This document shows positions 30,141 to 41,093 of a stretch of 64,000 nucleotides of DNA, piece after piece. This DNA comes from Xenorhabdus cabanillasii. Its GTDB lineage: Bacteria > Pseudomonadota > Gammaproteobacteria > Enterobacterales > Enterobacteriaceae. The notes under the pieces were generated by a model, which did no database searches, was not told the DNA's origin, and worked only from the letters and a program-made list of their open reading frames with translations. A program made the position numbers and the translations under genes. The number at the start of each line of letters is the position of its first letter. Positions within the stretch are counted from its first letter, which is position 1. The stretch covers positions 1,612,001 through 1,676,000 of the forward strand of contig NZ_QTUB01000001.1 in NCBI RefSeq assembly GCF_003386665.1. The letters are read 5' to 3'.

Positions 30141-30484
30141 AACAGATTTGAATCTTTAAAACTAATTTATGAATATCTCTTATGGATAGAGATAATAAGG
30201 CGGAAGAATTGGGTTATTTTTAGAAACAACTTAGTAAGGTAGGGTGAGTGTGAAGCTGACGACAATATCTAGGAAACACTGGGGAAATATTAGAGCAGTG
30301 AAATGTGGTCTATCAGTCGCTCCAGACAGCACATACAGACTCTGGTCACGCAAAACAAGAAACTGGCAGCAGTCTGACTGCCATGTCGTTTAATCCAGAA
30401 TGGGAAAAATAGGCTGTTTAACTTATTTGAGGTGCTAACTTCGACAATTATAATCTGTTTTCTTTTATATTCTGCTTAATTTCG
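30141..30484. other. Stretch upstream of dndB without recognisable genes
   Basis: About 340 bp with no ORF I can support on either strand. It marks the right edge of the dnd island; I saw no tRNA gene or obvious attachment repeat here. Confidence 0.5.
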
Positions 30485-31192
30485 CTATATATTCCACAAG
30501 AAACGATAACGACCATTTATTAAGCGACATTTAGGGCTTTCAGCTGGCTTTAATATCATAAAAACAGGTCTAACTATTTTTATTTTAGTAAATCCTGTGT
30601 AATTATAAGCTCCTTAGCCTTAATCAATTGGAGTAAGTTGGACAACACCATTTTTCCCAAGTTGATAAGGTAAATTTACTGTACATTCGATAAGCGTGAT
30701 TCCGGCTCCACGAATGCCTGGGTGTATGGAAAAGTCTGAAATTAGAGGTACATCAGGAGAAAGTTTAGGTGCATTAAGTAATTCTTCATTTGTAATAGAT
30801 ATGATCAAAACGCCTACAGGGTATCCTCTAAAGTTTGTTGCAAAACAATGGAATTTTTCTTGCTGGCTAATATCATTATTTAATAATTCATTTTTTCTTT
30901 CTTGTATAGATTGAAAAACACCACTGGAGTATACGCATCTATCATCCCATTTTCTCAATTCGACATCTCTTCTTTCTTTTTTATTCAGTTCAAATTTGCA
31001 TTTTTCATTTTCTATTTGAAATATTATATGCCTTGCGATTTCACATGCTTTTGGCAAAGAAACTTTTTCTGAAACTAAAGATGCTCTGGCGTCAAAAGAC
31101 ATTGAAATTAAATTAAGGCTGGATTGAGAACAATTCAATGGGTTGAATTGAGCTGGTCTGCTAATACTGAAAGATTTTGACCTGAATATCAT
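30485..31192 (-). pseudogene. GNAT-like protein with two premature stops
   Basis: The frame from 31192 runs 190 codons to a TAA at 30622-30620 and a second TAA two codons later. The same frame then continues without further stops as GAYNYTGFTKIKIV, FMILKPAESPKCR and LINGRYRFLWNI to a TAG at 30487-30485. The part SDFSIHPGIRGAGITLIECT resembles the acetyl-CoA loop of GNAT acetyltransferases, and the lost tail (Y..TGF) resembles the last strand. The N-terminal 80 residues are not recognised. I read this as a gene of about 235 codons killed by nonsense mutations. Substrate unknown. Confidence 0.6.
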
Positions 31193-31468
31193 CAGTAGTT
31201 TCCTTTAATAATAAGGATAAAAAGATTATTAATTGCCTACCAGCATGGAATAATATGAGTCCAATAGTATAGTAGTAAGATAAAAATAATCTGTTGCTAT
31301 TACCGTGACTGAAATCGCATGAATAAATACATCTTAGATAATAATTTTCTTATTAAGAAATTCCTGATGAGGAAAAATAATAAAATAAAAATAATTCTCT
31401 CAATAATCGATAGTTGTTTTATCGTAAAACCTTGCCATTTTTAATTACCCCAAATAACCCTCAAAAAC

Positions 31469-32096
31469 TCACTCCACAATCCTAACCGGATAAGACTCAA
31501 ACAAATACCCATCAAAGTCAGGATCATCTATATCAGATAACTCCAGCAATCGTTGTTTCACGTTTTCTAAATGTTGCCACATGGCTTGTTTGGCGGCTAT
31601 AGGATCTTTTTTTATCATAGCGGCTAAAATCACCTGATAATTATTCAACCACTCTTTACGATAGTCAGTATTGGTAATTTAGCTATGTAGTTTCATTCAC
31701 ATAGGATTATTCTCACGTCACGCCTAGTTTACAATGTGTTATGAATATTGGTAATATCGTTCTGGGTAACCTGAAGCGCTGTAAGCTCAGCGATATTACT
31801 TTCCAATAATTGGCTCACTTGTAATAATTCAAAAGGCCCAGCGGCATTGATAGTCGTATCGCTTGAATAAGAGCATGGCAGTTGGATGAGATGATTATCT
31901 GAGCTTTTGCGTATTTCAATGAGATTTTCCCAATTTCAATACAATTAACGCTTCACGAATAAGAGTACGAAAAACGCTGAATTTCACGTTCTGTAGATAG
32001 ACGATCACCGGGAGAATAATTCATAACTATTATTATCTGACATAATGATTGGGCTACTTCATGATAGGGACGTTTGGAGTCTGTAAAGTTCATCAT
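31469..32096 (-). pseudogene. UxuR/ExuR-type GntR-family regulator, decayed
   Basis: From ATG at 32096 the minus strand encodes SKRPYHEVAQSL and YSPGDRLSTEREI, the start of a GntR-family helix-turn-helix, then shifted pieces RTLIREALIVLK, AGPFELLQVSQLLESNIAEL and TALQVTQNDITNI, and finally DYRKEWLNNYQVILAAMIKK to DDPDFDGYLFESYPVRIVE with a stop at 31471-31469. These are diagnostic of the hexuronate repressors UxuR and ExuR. About 150 bp are missing from the middle and several shifts are present, so the gene is dead. A ten-base direct repeat, TATTGGTAAT, occurs at 31669 and 31746 beside the damaged zone. It adjoins the uronate genes it would have regulated. Confidence 0.85.
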
Positions 32097-32215
32097 TAAT
32101 GCCGCCGTAAAGTAATATACTCAAATGGAACGACTAAAAATGATGTTCTTCTGAGGCTTCAGTGCCAGAAATATAACCACCTATTCTTGTTATAATAAGT
32201 GGTTTTGAGAGAAAA

Positions 32216-33208
32216 TTATTCTACTTTACGCACGCGATTTATCATTTCGAATAATTCCGGTTGGGTTCTGGCAATATTGTCATACATGGGTTTAATCGCG
32301 TCTTGAAAGAGGGTTTTATCCACGATAATAAACTCAACACCTTGTTTTTCTGCCTTTGCACGCTCTTCCTGTTCTGATTTTTCCCAAAGTTGAATCATAT
32401 ATTTTGAGGAGTTCAGTGCCGCTTTTTTCACAATCTCTTGCTGTGCAGTAGTTAATTTATTCATTGATTTGTTTGATATTAACAGGACATCAGGGATCAT
32501 CGTATGCTCATCCAGGGAAAAGAATTTTGTCACTTCACTATGACGGCTTAGCGTAAAAGAAGTAATGTTGTTCTCAGCCGCATCCACAACCCCTTGTTGC
32601 AATGCGGTATAGAGTTCACCATAGGCTAATGGCGTTGGATTTCCTGCCAACCCTTTCACCATCGCAATTGCCGTTGGACTGGGTTGTACGCGAATTTTCA
32701 AACCTTTTAAATCTTCAGGCGTTCTAATCGGTTTTTTCGCATAAAAGCTGCGTGCGCCCGCTTCATAGTAAGTGAGACCAATAAACCCCATGTTTTGACT
32801 TGAATCGAGGATTTCTTTACCGATATCGCTATCAATGACTTGTTGATAGTGCGCTTTATCGCGGAATAAATAGGGCAGGTTAAAAATGGAATAAGCCGGA
32901 GAAAAGGCTTCTAATTCTGCCGCATTGGATTTAGCAATATCCAAAGCGCCGTTTTGCATTAATTCGATGGATTCACGTTGGTTGCCCAATTGAGAATCAG
33001 AATAGATGCGAATACGGACTTCCCCATTGGTTTTTTCTTTCACTTCGTTAGCGAACTCGGTCATGGCCTTATGGACAGCATGGTCTCGATTTTGGTTATG
33101 GCTAAGTTTCAGCGTTGCCACGGCGAAAGCCTGGGATGTCCCTAGCATGAACATTATGCCAGTTACTATGCCTGCTATACCTAAAACCTGTCGTTTGTTG
33201 TTCTGCAT
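32216..33208 (-). CDS. dctP: TRAP transporter substrate-binding protein (DctP family)
   Basis: This periplasmic protein captures the substrate for the DctQM membrane permease. The 330-residue product has a signal peptide ending near FAVA (about residue 31) and the DctP fold, with conserved blocks ALDIAKSNAAELEAF and LKGLKIRVQPSPTAI, including the substrate-pairing arginine in KIRVQ. It is transcribed away from dctQM, an unusual split since the three are normally co-directional. The neighbouring uxu genes indicate a hexuronate (glucuronate, perhaps galacturonate or fructuronate) as substrate. That substrate is inferred. Confidence 0.92.
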   Translation of the reverse strand: MQNNKRQVLGIAGIVTGIMFMLGTSQAFAVATLKLSHNQNRDHAVHKAMTEFANEVKEKTNGEVRIRIYSDSQLGNQRESIELMQNGALDIAKSNAAELEAFSPAYSIFNLPYLFRDKAHYQQVIDSDIGKEILDSSQNMGFIGLTYYEAGARSFYAKKPIRTPEDLKGLKIRVQPSPTAIAMVKGLAGNPTPLAYGELYTALQQGVVDAAENNITSFTLSRHSEVTKFFSLDEHTMIPDVLLISNKSMNKLTTAQQEIVKKAALNSSKYMIQLWEKSEQEERAKAEKQGVEFIIVDKTLFQDAIKPMYDNIARTQPELFEMINRVRKVE

Positions 33209-33436
33209 GTTTGGTTCTCCAGAGGTGAGCGTAGGTTTTTGTTATTTTCTGTGGGCAAACAATAATCAGAACTCACTTATTGGGCAAAGGGTAAAATCCA
33301 ATTGGTCGATCTGAATCGCAAAAAATGGCATTATTGGTTGACCTTTTTGGTTTGTGATCTATCTCACTCTCTTTTAAGTATTTATTTCAATGTACTTAGT
33401 GCTATCAGTATAGATTCTGATTCCTGTGTGGACTTT

Positions 33437-33452
33437 AATTGGTAAACCAAAA
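33437..33452 (+). promoter_or_regulatory. UxuR/ExuR-like operator before dctQM-uxuA
   Basis: AATTGGTAAACCAAAA at 33437-33452 is a near-palindrome (arms TTGGT and ACCAA) and closely matches the known enterobacterial UxuR/ExuR site AAATTGGTATACCAATTT. It lies 18 bp before the dctQ start. A second half-like block, CCAATTGG, stands near 33298-33305 towards dctP. Both fit control of the divergent promoters by a hexuronate repressor. Confidence 0.72.
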
Positions 33453-33469
33453 TAACAGGAACCGGATAA

Positions 33470-33976
33470 ATGAAAAACTTTGTAGCGATGACCAATAAAA
33501 GTTTGGCGTTTTTTACCATCTGCCTGCTGGTCTTTCTGGTTTTATGCGTGTCATGGCAGGTAGTTTCACGTTATGTATTAGATGCACCGAGCACCGAGAC
33601 AGATGAATTAGCACGTTATCTGTTTATGTGGGTCGCAATGATTGGCGCTGCATATACAACAGGACAGCATCGTCATCTTGCTATCGATTTGCTGATGATG
33701 AAATTAACAGGAGTAAAGAAAAGTATTATTAGCCTGATTATTCAGACAGTAATTATTTCATTTTCTTCCATTGTGCTGCTTTATGGTGGCAGCCTGCTTG
33801 TTTCATCGACATTGGAAAATGGTCAAATCACACCTGTATTAGGCTGGAAGATGGGGTACGTCTATTTATGTTTACCTATTAGCGGAATATTGATGATTTT
33901 CTATGCGCTCGTTGATGTGATCTCAATTGTTCAGCATTTTTCTGGTCAACCACCAGCTATATCTGAGAATCATTAA
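33470..33976 (+). CDS. dctQ: TRAP transporter small permease (DctQ family)
   Basis: The 168-residue protein has four predicted transmembrane helices (about 13-33, 47-67, 85-110 and 125-150) and the family motif RYVLDAPSTETDELARYLFM. DctQ proteins form the small membrane subunit that packs against DctM. It is the first gene of a seven-gene operon, 34 bp before dctM. AGGA stands about 10 bp before the ATG. Confidence 0.9.
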   Translation: MKNFVAMTNKSLAFFTICLLVFLVLCVSWQVVSRYVLDAPSTETDELARYLFMWVAMIGAAYTTGQHRHLAIDLLMMKLTGVKKSIISLIIQTVIISFSSIVLLYGGSLLVSSTLENGQITPVLGWKMGYVYLCLPISGILMIFYALVDVISIVQHFSGQPPAISENH

Positions 33977-34010
33977 CTTGCAAGATGAAGGGTAGATAAG
34001 AGGCTAGAGT

Positions 34011-35309
34011 ATGGATTGGTATGTCATTGCCGCACTTTTTGGCACATTTGCAATATTACTGGTATTGAGTGTCCCCGTTTCTTTTGCAATCGGCCTATCT
34101 TCGTTAGTCGCCATTACGATGACATTGCCGTTGGAATCTGCGATAACGGTTGTTGCACAGCGTATGGCTGCGGGAGTAGATAACTTCTCTTTATTGGCGA
34201 TCCCGTTCTTTATCCTTGCCGGGAATATTATGAATCAAGGCGGGATAGCTGAACGTTTGATAAATCTGGCCAAAGTGATTGGCGGCCGTTTGCCGGGATC
34301 ATTAATGCACGTCAATATTATGGCGAACATGTTGTTCGGGGCAATTTCAGGTTCGGCAGTGGCATCCGCTGCTGCGGTCGGGGGAACAATGGCGCCGATG
34401 CAGAGAAAAGAAGGATACGATCCTGAGCTGTCTGCTGCTGTAAACATCGCTTCTTGTCCTTCTGGTTTGCTGATCCCGCCCAGCAACACCTTGATTGTGT
34501 ACTCGTTGGTTTCAGGGGGTACATCTATTGCTGCCTTGTTCTTAGCGGGTTATATCCCCGGCCTTATTATGGGGATTTCACTCATGGTTGTATCTGCCAT
34601 TATTGCCAAGAGGAAGCGCTATCCTGTTGCACCTCGGCCAACCTGGAGCGAATTTTTTGCTACAGCATGGAAAGCAATACCGTCATTAATGCTAATTGTG
34701 GTGATTATGGGCGGGATTATTGCGGGGATCTTCACGGCGACAGAAGCATCAGCTATTGCCGTTCTCTACAGTTTTATTCTCGCAGTAGTTATTTATCGTG
34801 AAGTGAGTCTCAAACAACTGCCCAAAATTATTCTTGATTCTGCCGTCACCACATCTATTGTTTTACTGCTGATTGGCGTATCAATGGGTATGTCCTGGGC
34901 GATGGCCAATGCTGATCTGCCATATCTGATTGCGGATGCGTTGATGACGGTTTCTGATAATCCGCTGACCATTCTGTTAGTCATTAATATCATCCTGCTG
35001 ATTGTGGGGATCTTTATGGATATGACACCTGCCATTTTGATCTTCACGCCGATTTTTTTACCCGTTGCGATGAGTATGGGTATCGATCCTGTTCATTTTG
35101 GCATCATCATGACATTTAATTTGGCAATTGGGATTTGTACCCCTCCCGTAGGCAGTGCCTTATTTGTGGGTTGCTCTGTGGGGGATGTGAGTATTGATAA
35201 GGTACTGAAGCCATTGCTCCCGATGTATATTGCGCTGATCTCGGCGCTAGCTTTGGTGACATATCTGCCGCAATTGAGTTTATGGTTACCTGAATTGGTC
35301 TTGAATTAG
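34011..35309 (+). CDS. dctM: TRAP transporter large permease (DctM family)
   Basis: DctM is the sodium-coupled transport subunit. The 432-residue protein has about 12 hydrophobic segments and the conserved features [53 protein letters not shown] and [19 protein letters not shown]. It lies between dctQ and uxuA, with 14 bp to the latter, so uptake and first catabolic steps are produced together. No lesion is seen. Confidence 0.93.
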   Translation: MDWYVIAALFGTFAILLVLSVPVSFAIGLSSLVAITMTLPLESAITVVAQRMAAGVDNFSLLAIPFFILAGNIMNQGGIAERLINLAKVIGGRLPGSLMHVNIMANMLFGAISGSAVASAAAVGGTMAPMQRKEGYDPELSAAVNIASCPSGLLIPPSNTLIVYSLVSGGTSIAALFLAGYIPGLIMGISLMVVSAIIAKRKRYPVAPRPTWSEFFATAWKAIPSLMLIVVIMGGIIAGIFTATEASAIAVLYSFILAVVIYREVSLKQLPKIILDSAVTTSIVLLLIGVSMGMSWAMANADLPYLIADALMTVSDNPLTILLVINIILLIVGIFMDMTPAILIFTPIFLPVAMSMGIDPVHFGIIMTFNLAIGICTPPVGSALFVGCSVGDVSIDKVLKPLLPMYIALISALALVTYLPQLSLWLPELVLN

Positions 35310-35323
35310 TTATAGGGGGAATT

Positions 35324-36508
35324 ATGAAACAAACTTGGCGTTGGTATGGGTCTGAAGATCCTGTTTCATTAGCGGATATCCGGCAGGCGGGAGCAACAGG
35401 GATTGTGACAGCATTACACCATATTCCTAATGGCGAAGTCTGGCCTATCGAGGAGATAAAACAGCGTAAAGCACTCATTGAAGCCAGTCAACTTGAGTGG
35501 ACAGTTGTAGAAAGTGTTCCCATTCATGAAGATATCAAGACGCATACCGGGGAGTACGATCGATGGATCGAAAACTATCAACAAACCTTGCGTAACCTCG
35601 CTGCTTGCGGGATTAAAACAGCATGTTACAACTTTATGCCTGTTCTGGATTGGACCCGCACTGATCTCGAATATGAATTACCTGATGGTTCAAAAGCGTT
35701 GCGCTTTGATCAAATCGAATTCGCTGTTTTTGATATCCATATTTTGCAACGTCATGGCGCAGAAAAAGAGTATCCCGATGATGAAATTGCACAAGCACAA
35801 TCACGCTTCATTTCAATGACAGAAGAAGAAAAACAAAAACTGACAAACACGATCATCGCTGGTTTGCCCGGTACAGAGGAAGGTTATACCTTAGAACAAT
35901 TTCGCCAACACCTAAGACGTTATAAAGGAATTGATAAGGCCAAATTGCGTGAGCACTTTGCTTATTTCCTGCAAAAGATTATTCCGGTAGCGGAAGAAAT
36001 CGGCATCAAAATGGCCGTTCATCCTGATGATCCACCGCGTGAGATCTTAGGCCTGCCACGCATTGTTTCTACAATAGAGGATATGCGTTGGATAGCCGAA
36101 ACAATAGACAGCAATGCCAATGGCTATACGATGTGCACCGGATCTTATGGCGTGCGTGCGGATAATGATTTAGTGAAGATGATCAAATTATTTGGTTCCC
36201 GTATCTATTTCCTCCACTTGCGCTCAATAGTACGTGAAGAAAACCCATCTACGTTCCACGAAGCGGCACATCTTGCTGGTGATGTGGATATGTATGAAGT
36301 GATCAAAGCGGTGGCGGAAGAGGAGCATCGTCGGCTGGCGACTGGTGGAAATCACCTTATTCCGATGCGGCCTGATCATGGTCATCAAATACTGGATGAC
36401 TTGAAAAAGAAAATTAACCCCGGTTATTCGGCAATCGGCCGCCTGAAAGGGCTGGCTGAGATCCGCGGTCTTGAACTGGGCATTCACCGTGCGTTTTATC
36501 CGAAATAA
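35324..36508 (+). CDS. uxuA: Mannonate dehydratase UxuA
   Basis: UxuA removes water from D-mannonate to give 2-keto-3-deoxygluconate. The 394-residue protein starts [20 protein letters not shown] and keeps the family blocks [46 protein letters not shown] and the metal-site segment MRPDHGHQI. The length is normal. AGGGGGA precedes the ATG. It sits in the operon after the transporter and 15 bp before uxuB. Confidence 0.96.
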   Translation: MKQTWRWYGSEDPVSLADIRQAGATGIVTALHHIPNGEVWPIEEIKQRKALIEASQLEWTVVESVPIHEDIKTHTGEYDRWIENYQQTLRNLAACGIKTACYNFMPVLDWTRTDLEYELPDGSKALRFDQIEFAVFDIHILQRHGAEKEYPDDEIAQAQSRFISMTEEEKQKLTNTIIAGLPGTEEGYTLEQFRQHLRRYKGIDKAKLREHFAYFLQKIIPVAEEIGIKMAVHPDDPPREILGLPRIVSTIEDMRWIAETIDSNANGYTMCTGSYGVRADNDLVKMIKLFGSRIYFLHLRSIVREENPSTFHEAAHLAGDVDMYEVIKAVAEEEHRRLATGGNHLIPMRPDHGHQILDDLKKKINPGYSAIGRLKGLAEIRGLELGIHRAFYPK

Positions 36509-36523
36509 TCAATAAGGCAGCAC

Positions 36524-38014
36524 ATGATGGAAAAACATCTTGTTAATTCGGCGACATCCGTTCTGCTTCCTGACTGGGCAACTGAGCGGCTTACTGCACG
36601 CATCGTTCATTTAGGTTGTGGCGCATTTCACCGCGCACATCAGGCTCTTTACACACATCATCTATTAGAACAAACCGACAGTGATTGGGGATACTGTGAA
36701 GTTAACCTGATGTCGCAACAAAGTGCCTCGCTGATTGAAAATCTTAAAAAGCAATCAATGAGCTATACCGTCGCAGAGAAAAGTCGGGATATAACCACAT
36801 TAAAAATCATAGGTTCGATAAAAGAGGCCATGCACCCATTAATTGATGGTACTCAGGCCATTATCGAAAAAATGGCGAACCCTGATGTTGCAATTATCTC
36901 TTTGACAATAACTGAAAAAGGATATTGTACCGATGCCACAACAGGGCGTTTAGACCCAAATAATGAGTTGATTATTAAAGATATTGCCAATCCTGCTGTG
37001 CCAAGATCAGCCATAGGATATATCACTGCGGCATTAAAACTGCGTTTTGAACGAAGCCTGCCTGCCGTGACGATTTTATCGTGCGATAACGTTCGGGAAA
37101 ATGGGCATGTTGCTCGTGAGGCCGTGTTAGGTCTGGCGCGTTTGCAGGACGAAAAATTGGCACAATGGATAGAAAAGCAAGTGACATTTCCCTGCACGAT
37201 GGTGGATCGCATTGTGCCGGCAGTGACATCAGAAACGTTAACCGAAATTGCCCAATTATTGGGGTGGAAAGACTCTTGTGCTATTGCCTGTGAACCTTTC
37301 CGTCAATGGGTGATTGAAGATAACTTCGTGAATGGGCGTCCAGACTGGGATCTTGTTGGTGCGAAATTTGTGGAAGACGTTACACCATTTGAGATGATGA
37401 AACTGCGCATGTTAAATGGCGCTCACTCATTTCTGGCCTATTTGGGTTATTTGGGCGGTTATGCGTATATCTCCGATACCATGAAAAATGCTGATTATTG
37501 TCGGGCAGTGTATGCACTGATGCTGAATGAACAAGCGCCAACATTGTCGATGCCAGAAGATAGCGACTTAATGGCTTACGCGGATAAATTGATCGAACGG
37601 TTCACCAACCCTGCGTTAAAACACCAGACATGGCAAATTGCGATGGATGGCAGCCAGAAATTGCCACAGCGCATGATTGATTCCATTGAATGGCATCTCG
37701 TGCAAGGAAGCGATTATCGCCATTTAACTCTCGGTGTAGCAGGTTGGATGCGTTATATCAGCGGCGTGGATGAGCAAGGTCAACCCATTGATGTGCGTGA
37801 TCCATTAAAAGAGACCTTTGCGGCGATTTTTGCCAAATACGATTATTCTGTTGCTGTGGTGGAAGATATGGTGAAAGAGCTACTGGCAATTGAATCGATC
37901 TTCGGTAAAAAATTAATAAAAAATCGTAAGTTTATCGATAACGTAACCAAAGCCTACCAGAACTTATTGGATGTCGGTGCACGCCAGGCGGTTGCTGCCC
38001 TTCGACCACTTTGA
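36524..38014 (+). CDS. uxuB: Fructuronate reductase UxuB
   Basis: UxuB reduces D-fructuronate to D-mannonate with NADH. The 496-residue protein is a long-chain mannitol dehydrogenase family member with an N-terminal nucleotide-binding region ([20 protein letters not shown]), the active-site lysine region [19 protein letters not shown] and the CDN motif in [16 protein letters not shown] lies six bases before the first ATG. uxaC starts 17 bp after its stop. The similar tagaturonate reductase UxaB and mannitol dehydrogenase are alternatives, but the uxuA neighbour favours UxuB. Confidence 0.92.
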   Translation: MMEKHLVNSATSVLLPDWATERLTARIVHLGCGAFHRAHQALYTHHLLEQTDSDWGYCEVNLMSQQSASLIENLKKQSMSYTVAEKSRDITTLKIIGSIKEAMHPLIDGTQAIIEKMANPDVAIISLTITEKGYCTDATTGRLDPNNELIIKDIANPAVPRSAIGYITAALKLRFERSLPAVTILSCDNVRENGHVAREAVLGLARLQDEKLAQWIEKQVTFPCTMVDRIVPAVTSETLTEIAQLLGWKDSCAIACEPFRQWVIEDNFVNGRPDWDLVGAKFVEDVTPFEMMKLRMLNGAHSFLAYLGYLGGYAYISDTMKNADYCRAVYALMLNEQAPTLSMPEDSDLMAYADKLIERFTNPALKHQTWQIAMDGSQKLPQRMIDSIEWHLVQGSDYRHLTLGVAGWMRYISGVDEQGQPIDVRDPLKETFAAIFAKYDYSVAVVEDMVKELLAIESIFGKKLIKNRKFIDNVTKAYQNLLDVGARQAVAALRPL

Positions 38015-38031
38015 CCATAGAGGAAAGCATA

Positions 38032-39450
38032 ATGAAAACCTTTATGTGTGAAGATTTCCTGTTAAATAATGACGTTGCCTGTAGCCTTTATCATGATTAC
38101 GCGGCGTTGATGCCTATTTATGACTATCACTGCCATCTCAATCCAAAAGAGATCGCGCAAAACCGCAGCTTCCACAATCTTGGTCAAATCTGGCTGGAGG
38201 GCGATCATTACAAATGGCGGGCGATGCGTGCGGCAGGAATTGAAGAAGCGCTTATTACCGGGACGGAAAGCAGTGATTACGAAAAATACCTCGCATGGGC
38301 GAACACCGTTCCTCTGACGATCGGCAATCCCCTGTATCACTGGACACATCTGGAGTTGCGACGCCCATTTGGCATCAACGGAAAATTATTCGGGCCTGAT
38401 ACCGCAGAAATTATCTGGCATGAGGCGAACGAGAAACTCTCGCAACCTGAATTTTCTGCCTGTGGCATTATGCAGCAAATGCAGGTGCGAATGGCAGGAA
38501 CAACGGATGATCCCATTGATTCTCTCGAATATCATCAACAAATCGCTGAAAATAAAGATATTACCATCAAAATATTACCAAGCTGGCGCCCGGATAAAGT
38601 CTTCAAAATTGAGTTGTTGGGTTTTTGTGACTATCTCGAACGGTTAGGAGAAGCCGCAGATGTCGCTATCTGGCGTTTTGCTGATTTATTGCAGGCATTA
38701 GAGCGTCGCCTCGAACACTTTCAGGATCACGGTTGTGTAGCATCGGATCATGGTATTGAACATTTGCGTTATGCGCCGATACCTGACGAAAAAGTGTTAG
38801 ATATCATTTTGCAAAAGCGCAGGCGAGGGCAGTCACTCAGTGAATTAGAAATAGCGCAATTCACGACAGCGGTGCTGGTTTGGTTAGGTAAGCAGTACGC
38901 AAAACGCGGCTGGGTAATGCAACTGCATATTGGTGCCTTGCGCAATAACAACATACGTATGTTTAATCGGTTAGGGCCAGACAGCGGCTTTGATTCTATT
39001 GGGGATAATCATATCGCTTACCCATTATCACGCTTGCTGGATGAGATGGATAAAACAAACGAATTACCCAAAACGATCCTTTATTGCTTAAATCCTCGCG
39101 ATAACGAAGTGATTGGTACGATGACTGGTAATTTCCAGGGAGGGGGGATAGCCGGCAAAATTCAGTTTGGATCGGGCTGGTGGTTTAACGATCAAAAAGA
39201 CGGTATGCAGCGTCAATTAGAGCAACTCTCCCAATTAGGGTTATTAAGCCAGTTTGTCGGTATGCTGACAGATTCACGCAGTTTCTTATCCTATACCCGC
39301 CATGAATATTTTCGTCGCATTCTCTGCAATATGCTGGGGAACTGGGTCGAAAATGGCGAAATCCCACATGATGAAAAAATGCTAGGGCAGATGGTTCAAG
39401 ATATCTGCTTCAATAATGCTGAACGTTATTTTCAGGCTGTGAGGGATTAA
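38032..39450 (+). CDS. uxaC: Uronate isomerase UxaC
   Basis: UxaC converts D-glucuronate to D-fructuronate and D-galacturonate to D-tagaturonate, the entry step of the pathway. I place the start at ATG 38032 ([11 protein letters not shown]), since GAGGAAAG lies just before it; a longer in-frame start at 38011 overlaps uxuB. The 472-residue protein has the metal-site motif [21 protein letters not shown] and [20 protein letters not shown], typical of the amidohydrolase-type uronate isomerases. Intact. Confidence 0.95.
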   Translation: MKTFMCEDFLLNNDVACSLYHDYAALMPIYDYHCHLNPKEIAQNRSFHNLGQIWLEGDHYKWRAMRAAGIEEALITGTESSDYEKYLAWANTVPLTIGNPLYHWTHLELRRPFGINGKLFGPDTAEIIWHEANEKLSQPEFSACGIMQQMQVRMAGTTDDPIDSLEYHQQIAENKDITIKILPSWRPDKVFKIELLGFCDYLERLGEAADVAIWRFADLLQALERRLEHFQDHGCVASDHGIEHLRYAPIPDEKVLDIILQKRRRGQSLSELEIAQFTTAVLVWLGKQYAKRGWVMQLHIGALRNNNIRMFNRLGPDSGFDSIGDNHIAYPLSRLLDEMDKTNELPKTILYCLNPRDNEVIGTMTGNFQGGGIAGKIQFGSGWWFNDQKDGMQRQLEQLSQLGLLSQFVGMLTDSRSFLSYTRHEYFRRILCNMLGNWVENGEIPHDEKMLGQMVQDICFNNAERYFQAVRD

Positions 39451-39459
39451 AGGATGCAG

Positions 39460-40464
39460 ATGCGGAAAATTGCCCTGATTGGCGAATGTATGATTGAGCT
39501 AAACGGCATTCTATTTGGTGATATGACACAGAGCTATGGTGGTGATGTACTGAATAGTGCGGTTTATCTGGCTCGCGCTGGAGGCGATATGCTTGATGTC
39601 CATTTCGTCACGGTGATGGGAACAGATCCTTTGAGCGAAGGGATGATCTCACGCTGGCAGCAAGAAGGCATTAATACTTCGTTAGTGTTGCGAGATAGTG
39701 TGCATCAGCCCGGTTTATACCTGATTCAACTTGATGAAAAAGGTGAGCGCACGTTTCTTTACTGGCGCAATAACTCAGCGGCGCGTTATCTCTTGCAGCA
39801 TTCTGATTACCCCGGATTGCGCCAGCAATTGCAGAACATGGATGTACTCTATCTCAGTGGGATCAGTCTGGCTATTTTGCCCGAACATGATCGTCAATTG
39901 CTGCTAATTGATTTGAAACAGTTATCTTCTGAAAGAAAAGTGATTTTCTTTGACAGTAATTATCGTCCGGCCTTATGGGGAAATGAAACACAAGCTCGTG
40001 AGTGTTATCAGCAAATGTATGCCATCACCGATATTGCGTTAGTCACTGATGATGATGAAGCGAGTCTATGGGGCGATACATCAACGGAGGAAAGTTTTAA
40101 TCGCCTGAAAAGAATGGGGGTTAAACAAGCCATTATCAAAGCGGGTGAACAGGGCTGCTTTTATCGTGACTTAAGTGGTTGCAATGCCACACAACATATT
40201 AAGACTCAACCTGTTACATCTGTCGTTGATACCACTTCGGCAGGCGATGCTTTCAATGCAGGTTTTATCGCCGGGCTGTTAAATGGGAAATCCATTCATG
40301 ATTCAGCATTAATGGGACACCAGCTCGCAGGGGTTGTGATCCGGCACAAAGGCGCGATTATTCCGCAGGCAGCGACACAAAGGGTTACCGCACGTTTTTT
40401 TAATTCGGACGAAATCGGAGAGAATAAAAATGCAAGAGATGATAATACGATTGCGTCAGATTAA
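39460..40464 (+). CDS. kdgK: 2-keto-3-deoxygluconate kinase KdgK
   Basis: KdgK phosphorylates 2-keto-3-deoxygluconate to KDPG. It is a PfkB-family sugar kinase with the C-terminal signature DTTSAGDAFNAGFIAGLL and the N-terminal start RKIALIGECMIEL. I choose ATG 39460 over ATG 39454, because AAAGG ends immediately before 39454 and is properly spaced only for 39460. The 334-residue product ends inside the next gene, overlapping kdgA by 35 bp, so the two are probably coupled. Confidence 0.93.
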   Translation: MRKIALIGECMIELNGILFGDMTQSYGGDVLNSAVYLARAGGDMLDVHFVTVMGTDPLSEGMISRWQQEGINTSLVLRDSVHQPGLYLIQLDEKGERTFLYWRNNSAARYLLQHSDYPGLRQQLQNMDVLYLSGISLAILPEHDRQLLLIDLKQLSSERKVIFFDSNYRPALWGNETQARECYQQMYAITDIALVTDDDEASLWGDTSTEESFNRLKRMGVKQAIIKAGEQGCFYRDLSGCNATQHIKTQPVTSVVDTTSAGDAFNAGFIAGLLNGKSIHDSALMGHQLAGVVIRHKGAIIPQAATQRVTARFFNSDEIGENKNARDDNTIASD

Positions 40465-41089
40465 AATCGTGCTTGTAATAGCCATTGAAGAGGCCAGAGA
40501 TATCATTCCTCTTGGTCACGCACTAGCAGATAATGGCCTGCCTGTAGCTGAAATCACGTTTCGTACCGAGGGTGCCGCCGAAGCGATTAGCCTGCTGAGG
40601 GCTGAACGACCAGATATTCTGATAGGTGCAGGAACCGTGCTGCATTGTGAACATGTCCGTCAGGCAAAAATAGCGGGGGCAAAATTTGTCGTTTCACCAG
40701 GGCTTAACCCAAACACCGTACAGGCATGCCAGCAAATCGGTATCCCTATCATTCCCGGCGTGAATAACGCCAGCACGATTGAACAAGCGCTGGAGTTAGG
40801 CATTGATTTTGTCAAATTCTTTCCTGCTGAACCTTCGGGTGGGATTGCGATGATTAAAGCGCTACTTGCACCGTACCCACAGTTACAAGTCATGCCAACA
40901 GGTGGGATCAGTATTAAGAATATTCGCGATTATTTTGCTATCCCACAAATTGTCGCATGTGGTGGATCCTGGATGGTGAGCTCACAGTTGATCCGAGATA
41001 AAGAGTGGAAAAAGATTGGTGAATTGACACGGGAGGCGGTTGAGTTAGTGGGCTCCATCTGTGATTTATCTATATCCAAAAGAAGGTAA
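40430..41089 (+). CDS. kdgA: KDPG aldolase (Eda/KdgA)
   Basis: The enzyme splits 2-keto-3-deoxy-6-phosphogluconate into pyruvate and glyceraldehyde 3-phosphate. The 219-residue protein has the family motifs VAEITFRTEGAAEAI (catalytic Glu), LIGAGTVL, FVVSPGLNP and DFVKFFPAE with the Schiff-base lysine. With UxaC, UxuB, UxuA and KdgK it completes the Ashwell route for glucuronate within one operon. It starts within kdgK and ends 4 bp before the broken antitoxin gene. Confidence 0.93.
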   Translation: MQEMIIRLRQIKIVLVIAIEEARDIIPLGHALADNGLPVAEITFRTEGAAEAISLLRAERPDILIGAGTVLHCEHVRQAKIAGAKFVVSPGLNPNTVQACQQIGIPIIPGVNNASTIEQALELGIDFVKFFPAEPSGGIAMIKALLAPYPQLQVMPTGGISIKNIRDYFAIPQIVACGGSWMVSSQLIRDKEWKKIGELTREAVELVGSICDLSISKRR

Positions 41090-41093
41090 GATT

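Noticed and set aside
31669..31755. Mobile element between TATTGGTAAT direct repeats in the uxuR remnant
   Set aside because: The 67 bp between the repeats have no inverted ends, and the deletion in the gene is not explained by an insertion.
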